Below, piece by piece: positions 1 to 8,000 of a stretch of 43,487 nt of DNA. The DNA comes from Firm-04 sp003446315 (GTDB lineage Bacteria > Bacillota > Clostridia > Oscillospirales > Ruminococcaceae), in contig CAMNAB010000009.1 of assembly GCA_946530355.1 (NCBI GenBank), forward strand, positions 1 through 43,487, in the 5' to 3' direction. The notes beneath the pieces are model-generated. The model worked only from the letters and a program-made list of their open reading frames with translations, was not told where the DNA came from and did not search any database. Position 1 is the stretch's first letter. Every line of letters begins with the position of its first letter. The position numbers and the translations under genes are program-made.

Positions 1-69
1 ATATACAATGATGAATAAAAACACGAATACTATTACAAGGATAATTGAGCAACTAGCTGTTTTCTTCAT
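1..69 (-). CDS. Small membrane or lipoprotein-like protein, cut by the window edge
   Basis: Only the first 23 codons lie in the window. The start ATG at 69 follows a GGAGG placed inside the end of the preceding small gene, so the two genes overlap by 17 bases and are probably translationally coupled. The visible residues are MKKTAS, then a Cys, then an almost unbroken hydrophobic stretch of I, L, V and F, which reads as a signal peptide or a single membrane helix. No function can be assigned from this fragment. Confidence 0.5.
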   Translation of the reverse strand, partial: MKKTASCSIILVIVFVFLFIIVY

Positions 70-211
70 TTAGCATATCCTCCATAAAATTTATAAAGCC
101 AAAATGTAACGCATATGCTTCTTCTACTGTTATCATTGCCCCTCTTCTAATTGCAGAATTAAGAATTAGAATTAAGTGCTTCGGGATTTCACAACCATAT
201 TTTTTCGGCAT
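53..211 (-). CDS. Small hypothetical protein, 52 residues, possibly frameshifted at its 5' end
   Basis: This frame runs from ATG at 211 to TAG at 53. Its composition looks like real protein: EIPKH, a hydrophobic LILILNSAIRRGAM segment, then VEEAYALHFGFINFMEDML. The good ribosome site (GGAGGG, 7 bases before ATG at 227) belongs to another frame that reads MNYPEYAEKIWL and stops at 189. A one-base slip in the run of six A would join MNYPEYAEK to this frame and give a protein of about 57 residues. It lies between the hydrolase-like gene and the membrane peptide on the same strand, with AT-rich composition unlike the neighbours. I do not recognise the family. Confidence 0.45.
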   Translation of the reverse strand: MPKKYGCEIPKHLILILNSAIRRGAMITVEEAYALHFGFINFMEDMLNEENS

Positions 212-279
212 ATTCAGGATAGTTCATACAGTTTCCCTCCTTAATAGGATAGATTCTTGCATCTGCTTGGAATCGTTCA

Positions 280-1314
280 TCAATCCCAGCCGTCATTCCA
301 CGATTTGTAATTAAATTCGGCGGCACATGTCTCGCATGCTTTGGTCCAGTTCGGACAGCCGAATCTTGACCTGACTGCTTTTTTATATTGCTCCGGATGC
401 AGACAAATACTGTCGTGGCAGAAAATCGCGTAATCTCCGTAAGCTGTGCAGTTATACCCGCGTTCGGTGCCCCAGTACATACAGGAAGCGCAGACATGCT
501 GGTCTTCATCTGCTTCATATACACAGTCGTTTTTGTCCGGCAGATTTCTGAGTGACATATTCTTTAACAAGTGTGGGCAAGAATGCTTCATTAGTTCTGA
601 GATTTCAGAAGGCGTCTGCATCCTGTGTCCGGCACCTTCAATTTCACAATGTTTGATTTGACTATTGCACAAACAGAACACAGAGACATCCTGCCTGAGA
701 ACAATTTCATCTTTTGTTCCGTTGATCAGAAGCATTTCACGGTCAAATCGTGTAAGAAAGGTATTGTGTGCACGGAGTTCCTGATAGAACAAGTACGGGA
801 CATTCAGTTTGTGTGGGAATCCAAGCGTCACAAATCCTTTGTCGGCATATGCATCCATTCTGCCGTCTGTTTCATTGACAATTCTTTCAAACACGTCCGA
901 CATATACACTGCCGGAGAATGCAGCACTATATTAACAGACTCAGGAATGATGTCGAGTGCATTCAGAACAAGATATCCGCCGAATCCCGTAGCAAAGACA
1001 CCGCCCCAGACTGCACCCGGCCAGCGCTGTATTGCAAATTCAGTCACATGTTTGAAGTCACGGAGACAGGTTTCCATCGAAAACAAGGCATCCTGTTCAT
1101 CATTTCCGTGACCGGCATAGTTGAAAGCAAGGACGGCTGTATTGCAGCGACTCAGATTTACAGCAAGCGCATGAATGACAGCGCTTTCCATACTGTCTGC
1201 AAAACCGTGCAGTACGATCACATACCGGTCTGTGTTTTCATCATCCGGCGTAAACATTTTGATGTTCACGGTGCGTGTCTCAGAATAACGATACTGTTCA
1301 TAGTTGATCTTCAT
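280..1314 (-). CDS. Alpha/beta-hydrolase-like protein lacking the nucleophile serine, with Cys-rich tail
   Basis: The fold is that of a serine aminopeptidase/lysophospholipase-type alpha/beta hydrolase: HGFADS (His36-Gly37, oxyanion side), a nucleophile-elbow region around residues 108-113, an acid residue in INGTKDE (Asp202) and a final histidine in EGAGH (His230). At the elbow the usual G-x-S-x-G reads A-T-G-F-G, so Gly110 stands where the serine should be. I checked the codon (GGA). Residues 264-330 hold nine cysteines in CxxC and CxC-like groups, suggesting a metal-binding tail. Start ATG 1314 is chosen because GGGAGGG lies just upstream; an earlier in-frame ATG at 1371 falls inside a probable operator. 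It may be a pseudoenzyme or a sensor. No signal peptide is seen, so cytoplasmic. Confidence 0.75.
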   Translation of the reverse strand: MKINYEQYRYSETRTVNIKMFTPDDENTDRYVIVLHGFADSMESAVIHALAVNLSRCNTAVLAFNYAGHGNDEQDALFSMETCLRDFKHVTEFAIQRWPGAVWGGVFATGFGGYLVLNALDIIPESVNIVLHSPAVYMSDVFERIVNETDGRMDAYADKGFVTLGFPHKLNVPYLFYQELRAHNTFLTRFDREMLLINGTKDEIVLRQDVSVFCLCNSQIKHCEIEGAGHRMQTPSEISELMKHSCPHLLKNMSLRNLPDKNDCVYEADEDQHVCASCMYWGTERGYNCTAYGDYAIFCHDSICLHPEQYKKAVRSRFGCPNWTKACETCAAEFNYKSWNDGWD

Positions 1315-1353
1315 AGCATTCCCTCCCTCTGTCTTTATGATAACATTTTGTAT

Positions 1354-1369
1354 GTTCAAAATATTGAAC
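1354..1369 (-). promoter_or_regulatory. Perfect 16-bp palindrome, probable operator of the hydrolase-like gene
   Basis: GTTCAA-N4-TTGAAC with a self-complementary AT centre (GTTCAAAATATTGAAC read on the plus strand differs only in its centre). On the minus strand its right arm supplies a TTGAAC that could act as a -35, with TAAAGA 16 bases further on. The position, 40 bases before the chosen start codon, fits a repressor site. No regulator gene is adjacent. Confidence 0.5.
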
Positions 1370-1395
1370 ACTCTTCGCGTTACACTGATACTTTT

Positions 1396-1427
1396 CGAGC
1401 CAAGGTTGTTCCTCGGCTCGTTTCTTT
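1396..1427 (+). terminator. Hairpin with T-rich tail on the plus strand, owner unknown
   Basis: CGAGCC-A-AGG pairs with CCT-C-GGCTCG around a TTGTT loop, followed by TTTCTTT. The T tail is on the plus strand, but no convincing plus-strand gene lies upstream. On the minus strand the same hairpin would sit in the leader region of the hydrolase-like gene, upstream of the likely promoter. Confidence 0.35.
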
Positions 1428-1475
1428 ATGAGGTGGGTCTAGAATGATTGGCGTTTATCCAAAACTAACATTCCA

Positions 1476-1517
1476 AAAGAATACCGCCCGATTTTCGTAA
1501 ATCGGGCGATATTCTTT
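1476..1517 (-). terminator. Rho-independent terminator of the cmk-plsC operon
   Basis: A long stem (AAGAATA, one mismatch, then CGCCCGATTT) closes on a four-base loop, with a TTCTTTT tail on the minus strand. It lies just after the stop codon at 1534. Confidence 0.85.
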
Positions 1518-1533
1518 CACATATTCTGAATAA

Positions 1534-4194
1534 TTACTGTTTCGGAACAGCAACAACAAAGCCGTCAATATTATCTCCGGAAATCATCGGAGTTGCGCCG
1601 GTTGCACTAACCGGATACTTAATCGTTGTAGCAGCCTCGGTATCAGATGCCGGAACATAATACATCTCATAAGCGACACCATTCACAGTTGTTGTCAGAT
1701 GTTCGCTGTCCCACGGATGATTCGAGATCAATTCCAGATACTCTTCAAGGCAGAGCTTATTGTCAGCAATATATTTTGCATGCGGTGCACCGACATAACG
1801 ATAATGCCAGCTTAAACCATTCATACCGGTTTTCTCAGCTTTATCAGCCGGATAACGGAGAATGAAACCATAATCCGCAGCATGCTCATTCAACCATGCA
1901 TAGTTTCCGTCCGGTGTATACGGTGCGTGGCTGGAAGCAGCCTCGTTCAGAATCGAGAGATCCAGAGAAAGACCGGCAGCACGCTCTGCAATCGCAGCAT
2001 TATAAGGTGCATTTTCGGACTGCTGCGTCGTGGAGTAAACCATAATATTGCCCAAACCGGTATTGGTGAAGAAATCATTAAACAGCTTGACGATCGGATC
2101 GCTCAGAGACTTATCGACCTGCAGTGCTGTTGTAACAACACGCAGATGCTGATAAGGAATATCAGCGAAAGAGATCAAAGAAGGCGAATTGACCAGCTGA
2201 TGATCTGCATCAATCAGCACCAGAGAACCGCTATGAATAAAGCTGTTATCCATCGAGATCGTTTCTGTTTCGCGTGTATCCAGAATAGTCGTGGTTGTGG
2301 CAGAAGTAGAAGATGTAATATCAGTGCTGGTGGTGCTGGTCGTAGTCGCAATGGTCGTGCCGCTGACCGGTTTTGCAGTGCTTGTAATACCGGTCATAGT
2401 AGCGGTCGCTTCCGAAGACTCGCCGTTCATCGACTCAACGTTGGATGATGCCTGACTCTGGATATCAAGCATCCCCTGCTGTTCGAGCCAATCATTCCGC
2501 AGACGGCGGACAAAATCAAATGCGAAGATACCGAGAATGACAAATGTAAGAATCAGCGCAATTCTGCCATAATCAAAATGGCGCTCCCCTTCTTCATAGT
2601 CCTCATCGTCATCATAGTCCACTTCGTCATATTCTTCATCGTCGTACTCATCATCATAGTATTCGTCATCATCATAATCCTTCTTTTTGAAAGGATTCTT
2701 GATAGACAGACCGCCGAGCAGACCGCCTTTTTCAGGCTCGTCATCATATTCATCGTCATAAAGCTCATCGTCCGAAACAGATTCCGGCTGTTCTTTTTCA
2801 GCCTTTTTCTTTGCAGGCGGTGTCGGATCATCAATCTCATCTGCAAATTCCGTGAAGTTGAACTTTTTCTTTGCAGGCTTCGGTGCTTCTTCATCCTTTT
2901 CAGGCTCCGGCTGATCCGTTTCCGGTTCTGTCTCCTTCTTGGGTTTCGGAGCAGGCGCATCTGCCTTTTTCGGTTCAGTCTTCTTCGGCTCTTTGGATTC
3001 TGTTTTTTCCTTTGCAGCAGGCGCAGATTTCGCCGGTTTTTTCGGCTTTTCTTCTTCTTCATCTGCGGTCAGTTCTTCTTCAATTGCAGCAAATTCATCT
3101 TCGCTGTCAATTGCTTTCAGCAATTTTTTGAAGGGATTCTTGATTTTGAACGAAGAAGCAGCGCCGGCTGTCTCTTCTTCAAATGCATCAAGATCATCGG
3201 CTGCATCATCAACTCCGCTGATGATATCCTCGACTTCATTGGCAGCTTCATCCTCTGCATTTTCAAGGAATCCCTCTGCTGTCTTCTTCTTTCTCATTGC
3301 ATCTTCAGGCTTATTATTATGATTGTTACGCTTATTATTTTTACCCATTGTCTCTACTGTGTCCTCCGTAATCTTCTTATTCTTCGGATTTTGCTCTGTT
3401 CGGAAAGCATCCTTCATAGATTCAGAATCAGACTGATCTTCTTCTGCATTATCGGCTGCTTTGGAAATGCCCGCTTGGGGTTTCACCCGAACCGGTTCCT
3501 CTTTCTTCACTGTTTTTTCAGCGGATTCGGACGATCCGGCTGCCTGATCTGTTTTGGTTTCCGTTTTCATCTCAATTGCGGCTGATGCTTCATTTGCATG
3601 CATTTCCAGCAAATCAGAAACCTGTTTTGTCATTTCTTTTCTGATCTGTTTCAAGACTGCAAAAGAGGGATCATCCGCATTTGTTTGCGGAACATCAAAC
3701 GGTTTTCCGTATCGAACATGGATCGTACTGCGAAAATGCAGTTCATCTTCAAACGAGATCGCAACCGGAACGATCGGTACACCTGTCTGTGCTGCGATCA
3801 ATGCAGCACCGGACTTAAAGCGAAGCAATTTTCCGTCTTTGGAACGAGTACCTTCCGGAAAAATCAATGCGTTCTCACCGTTTTCCAGTCGGCTTTCGAT
3901 TTCTTTCAACGGAGACATATCTCCGGCACCGCGGTCTACGGCAACTGCGCCAAGCTTCTTCAATATCCATCCGACAAGTCCGTCGGAGAACAGCTCCTGC
4001 TTTGCGAGAAAACAAAACTGCGTTTCCGGATTATGCATACCGATAATGATCGGATCCGCATTGCTGCGGTGGTTGCTTACGAACAGATAACCGCCTTCAT
4101 CAGGCAGGTTTTCAAGTCCGTCGGCATCAATTTTGTACCATAGCGGCATAATGAACCGCATAACACTGATTGCAAATTTATAAAATCCTGTCAT
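1534..4194 (-). CDS. plsC: 1-acyl-glycerol-3-phosphate acyltransferase-type domain fused in frame to a membrane-anchored degenerate VanY-like domain
   Basis: Residues 1-200 are a PlsC/LPLAT acyltransferase: NHRSNAD (His42, Asp47 form HX4D) and FPEGTRS (Glu114). They would acylate lysophosphatidate at the inner membrane leaflet. A long Glu/Asp/Lys/Pro-rich disordered linker follows, then one membrane helix at about 540-565, a Ser/Thr-rich stretch, and a VanY-like D,D-carboxypeptidase domain to the end. In that domain the zinc motif SxHxxGxxxD reads AERAAGLSLD, with Arg738 at the first His, and the WHYRYVG motif keeps His797 but lacks the usual EP before it, so it is probably inactive. Start ATG 4194 overlaps the cmk stop as ATGA. 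An internal in-frame ATG at 3348, 14 bases after GGAGG, could start a separate 604-residue membrane protein, so this may be two genes read as one frame. Confidence 0.8.
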   Translation of the reverse strand: MTGFYKFAISVMRFIMPLWYKIDADGLENLPDEGGYLFVSNHRSNADPIIIGMHNPETQFCFLAKQELFSDGLVGWILKKLGAVAVDRGAGDMSPLKEIESRLENGENALIFPEGTRSKDGKLLRFKSGAALIAAQTGVPIVPVAISFEDELHFRSTIHVRYGKPFDVPQTNADDPSFAVLKQIRKEMTKQVSDLLEMHANEASAAIEMKTETKTDQAAGSSESAEKTVKKEEPVRVKPQAGISKAADNAEEDQSDSESMKDAFRTEQNPKNKKITEDTVETMGKNNKRNNHNNKPEDAMRKKKTAEGFLENAEDEAANEVEDIISGVDDAADDLDAFEEETAGAASSFKIKNPFKKLLKAIDSEDEFAAIEEELTADEEEEKPKKPAKSAPAAKEKTESKEPKKTEPKKADAPAPKPKKETEPETDQPEPEKDEEAPKPAKKKFNFTEFADEIDDPTPPAKKKAEKEQPESVSDDELYDDEYDDEPEKGGLLGGLSIKNPFKKKDYDDDEYYDDEYDDEEYDEVDYDDDEDYEEGERHFDYGRIALILTFVILGIFAFDFVRRLRNDWLEQQGMLDIQSQASSNVESMNGESSEATATMTGITSTAKPVSGTTIATTTSTTSTDITSSTSATTTTILDTRETETISMDNSFIHSGSLVLIDADHQLVNSPSLISFADIPYQHLRVVTTALQVDKSLSDPIVKLFNDFFTNTGLGNIMVYSTTQQSENAPYNAAIAERAAGLSLDLSILNEAASSHAPYTPDGNYAWLNEHAADYGFILRYPADKAEKTGMNGLSWHYRYVGAPHAKYIADNKLCLEEYLELISNHPWDSEHLTTTVNGVAYEMYYVPASDTEAATTIKYPVSATGATPMISGDNIDGFVVAVPKQ

Positions 4195-4862
4195 AACCCA
4201 AGCCTTTCCCTGCAAGCATCCAGAAGCATTTCTTCCGACTGCTCCAGATCGGCATCGGTTGTATCAACAGTGACTGCATCTGCTGCTTTTTTCAGCGGCG
4301 AGATTTCTCTTGTCATATCCTGTTGATCTCTGCGGATCACATCTTCCAACACTTCTTCATAGGTCTGTGTCCCCTGCTGCTTCTCCTGCAATTCCTTCCA
4401 GCGGCGTTCAGCACGCTTTTCAGCAGATGCAGTCAAGTAAATTTTCACATCCGCTTCCGGCAGCACGACCGTTCCGATGTCCCGTCCGTCCATCACAACG
4501 GAATTGGTTGCTGCAAGCTGTTTTTGCAGAGAAAGCAGAAATGCTCTGACCTGTGGCAATGCAGAATAACGGGATGCGCCCATGGAGACTTCCGGGGTTC
4601 GGATCTTTGCAGTCACATCTTCGCCGTTCGCAAAGACATGCTGCTCACCGTCAATGTAATCCAGTGTGACCTGAAGCTCAGAAAGTCTGTTTGCAACATC
4701 CTCATCGGTTTCTGCATGATGTCGGATCATATCATAAGCAATTGTACGGTAAAGTGCGCCTGTATCAACATAAATATATCCCAGCCGCGATGCGAGCCGT
4801 TTGGCGAGGGTGCTTTTTCCTGCGCCGGACGGGCCGTCCACCGCGATATTGACCGGCTTCAT
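4191..4862 (-). CDS. cmk: Cytidylate kinase
   Basis: Phosphorylates CMP and dCMP with ATP in the cytoplasm for nucleotide recycling. The P-loop GPSGAGKST sits at the N-terminus, followed by the CMP-kinase signature YVDTGALYR, the MDGRDIGTVVLP segment and the lid region AERRWKELQ. The length of 223 residues is normal for the family. Start ATG 4862 has GGGAGGT five bases upstream, and an upstream in-frame ATG has no such site. It is first in an operon with the acyltransferase gene (ATGA overlap), the common cmk-plsC order of Firmicutes. Confidence 0.97.
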   Translation of the reverse strand: MKPVNIAVDGPSGAGKSTLAKRLASRLGYIYVDTGALYRTIAYDMIRHHAETDEDVANRLSELQVTLDYIDGEQHVFANGEDVTAKIRTPEVSMGASRYSALPQVRAFLLSLQKQLAATNSVVMDGRDIGTVVLPEADVKIYLTASAEKRAERRWKELQEKQQGTQTYEEVLEDVIRRDQQDMTREISPLKKAADAVTVDTTDADLEQSEEMLLDACRERLGL

Positions 4863-4900
4863 AACATACCTCCCAACATACCTCTCCGATATTCCTTTAT

Positions 4901-4929
4901 AGTATATCATATTTCGGCAGATTTTGCAA
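4901..4929 (-). promoter_or_regulatory. Promoter of the cmk operon
   Basis: TTGCAA, 17 bases, TATACT on the minus strand, ending about 40 bases before the cmk start codon. Confidence 0.7.
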
Positions 4930-5020
4930 GTCATTTCAGCGGATTTTCACGGATTTCTTTTCCAAAAATAAAGATAAAACGCAAAAACATCGCATCTACG
5001 TTGAATTTCCGATTTGTAGC

Positions 5021-5050
5021 CAAAAAACCCGATACATTGCCGCATCGGGC
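5021..5050 (-). terminator. Rho-independent terminator of the dockerin subtilase gene
   Basis: CCCGAT pairs with ATCGGG around a ten-base loop and is followed by TTTTTT on the minus strand, about 40 bases after the stop codon. Confidence 0.85.
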
Positions 5051-5090
5051 TTTTCGTCTATTTTTGTGATTTCATCTGTATTTATTCGAT

Positions 5091-8000
5091 TCAAAGAGCC
5101 TGTTCTGCATAGAGAACTGCTTCTTCATTCTCCCGGATCCGGTCTGTCAGCAAATTGACATCTGCCAGATTCAAAATACCGTCCCCGTTTTGATCTGAAA
5201 GGGAACAGATTGTATCTGTCAGGTGCATCCCTTTGCCTTCTGTGATGACACGGATCAAAGTGAGAATATCATTCTGATCCAGCATGCCGTCGCCGGTTAT
5301 ATCGCCTGTCATTTCCGTAATCGGATCCCATGATGCACCGCAGAGTCCATTGCTCCGGCACAACTCCGCCATATTCCGATCATTGCTGTCATAATAGATC
5401 GTGATGTTTCCTGCTGCTTTCTCAATGAAAGCATCTGCAATACCAAATATCGGTTCACTTTGCTGTGTTTCTTCCGAATAGATCTGATCCGGCACATAAA
5501 TCCCGTACAAATCATCTGCATAATCAGACAGCACATAACCCTGACCGGGTATATATTCATATATGATATTGTCAATCGTGACAAATGTGTTTTCTGCAAT
5601 GGTTTCCGTGCATGTAACGCTGATTGTGTATTCCATTTGGCGAGAATAACCGCTGTTCATATAATTCGTAACTGCCAGCAGATAGAGCTTTTCGCCTTTG
5701 CGGAGTTCTGTCGGTTCATCCAAAGCAGAGAGCTGTTCTCCGTTTTCCCGCCAGACAAACGCACAAACGCCGTCACGCTTGATATTCGGCGCATTCAGTT
5801 GATACAGTCCGTGCTCCGGAGCCTCAAACGCAAAGCATTCCCGATATCCGGGGCAGCCGCGGTTTCTACTGATACTGTCGATCAGTTCGGTTTGCTCCAT
5901 TGTCAATACGTCTGCAAAATCCGGACAACGATAATATTCATATTCCTTTAATCCGGCATATCGTCCGATGCCTTCAAACGTCATTTCCGCATATCCGATC
6001 TGATCTTCACCGCCGTGACTGAAACAGATATAATCCCGCCCTTCGACCAATTCTGTATCTCCGTCATAGATTCGGTAAGGGGGAAAACCGCTTTCAGATG
6101 CCGGAACCTGCTCCGGAGCATCCAGTCTGCAAGCATGCAGCGGCGTATAATCTGTACGATACTGCAAATTAACTGTGCCGGTTTGTGATTTGTTCAGGAA
6201 TGATACATACACATAATATGTCTTTTGAGGATCTGTCCGGAATTCTGCGAAATCAAAGCCGGAAACCGTTTTCCGCACTGTCAATTCACCGCTTTCATCA
6301 TATATCTCATAGCTCACAGAAAGCGGACTGTCCACCTGAATCGCACTTGTTTCGGATTCCGGATGCAGAACGCAGCAGGTGCTGCTTTTCGCATTGGAAA
6401 TTTGAATGAAATTGTCGCCGGGTTTCAGTTCTGCACAATCCCCTTCTGCCGCCGGTAATACCCAGATATTCACAGTTTTATAGCCGGTGTAATCCCCGAT
6501 TCCGCTGATATACAGCTCATAGCAGCCGCAGGCGCAGATATCCTCATTTGCATAAACAACATAGTCCAGATTCTCCCGCAGCTTTTTTCCGCCGTGCTCA
6601 ATTGTGACCTCCGGTTTGATCTCGGAACCGGTATAAGCATATCGTTCTTTCACCGAAATCTCTTCATCTTTGATTTCAAAATCCTGATACTCATCTGTGT
6701 CTACTAATATATATGTATGCGGTGTATCATCATACTGGCGCAGATAAAAATGGTACTGTTCCGGAATCAGGATAGAATACGCATCCTGTGTTTCTTCTGA
6801 CCATGTATTATCCGTATTATAGCCGAGAGACTCCCAGAAAAGAACTGTATCAAACCGGCTTTGACTTCCGTTTATTTCCCGCAGAGACAATGTTGTATTA
6901 GAATCCAGTTCAAATTGATAAAATCCGATTTCGCCGGTCTGGGTAAACGGCACACCGACCTCGATTTTTGTACACGGTGCAGATTCTACCAGTTCTTCAT
7001 CCAGTGTAATTCTGCCGAACATCTCGCAAAGACCGAAATAGGAACCGATCCCGCGAATCAGTAACGTATATTCTCCGGGGATTCCCCTTTCAATCGGGAT
7101 CACCTCATAATCCACACCTTCAGTCAGCGGATTTCCGTCTTCGTCATACGCTGACTGAATACATTGAAGCGGCTTTCCGTCATATTTATGCACGGCATCA
7201 TAATTGAAATTGACAGTTCTGATCGAGTGATCCTCTGCATACGGTCTGCTGTACAGCCGGAATAAAGGTTCACCGATATTCGTTGCGAATTGATTTAAGA
7301 GCCTGCACTGGACATAGTATTCCTTTCCGGCTTCCAATTGAAATACAGCCTGATCCAGCGGATTCCAACTCCGCATTTCGGGCTTGAGCTCTTCCATATC
7401 ACTGTCATAGAGATAAAGTGTCAGATTGTATTGCCACATCGGCATTGCAAGCCTTTCAAACGCACGGTCATGCATCCGTATTTTTTCATAAACTACATCT
7501 GTAAAATCCAGATACAGGCATTGTTCTCCGGTTTCTTCAGCCACAAACCGATAGCATTCACATGCGTCTGCTTCATATTCTGCGATCAGACCGGTTGCAT
7601 CTGCATCCCGGAAATAATACCATTTTTGGGTAAAACTGCCGATATATGCACCGATCCCGACTGCCATGACACATCCGCCGTTTTCCAGTGTATCATAAAA
7701 CAATACATAATCCTCGTTTTCCGTCAGAACGCCGGAATCATCCGAGACGACAAACTCCGGTTTTTCCGTTCCTTCCGGATAAAACAGTTTCAGGTCGTTC
7801 ATGGCGTATGAGATCATTCTTTTCCCGGGCGGATCAGTCGAAATGCTGATCGCAGTATAATCTGTAATGCCCATTTGCTCAATCAGAATCTGATATGTTT
7901 TTCCGGCTTCCAACTGCAAGGCTTCCGCTGCCTGCGGATCCATAATTGTATAAGGCTCGGTTAATGTGCTCTCGCCGTCAACAATCGAAATCTGATAATC

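Noticed and set aside
2578..3585. A 335-codon plus-strand frame rich in Phe, Ile and Cys
   Set aside because: It is the reverse of the acidic linker of the acyltransferase fusion; low complexity only.
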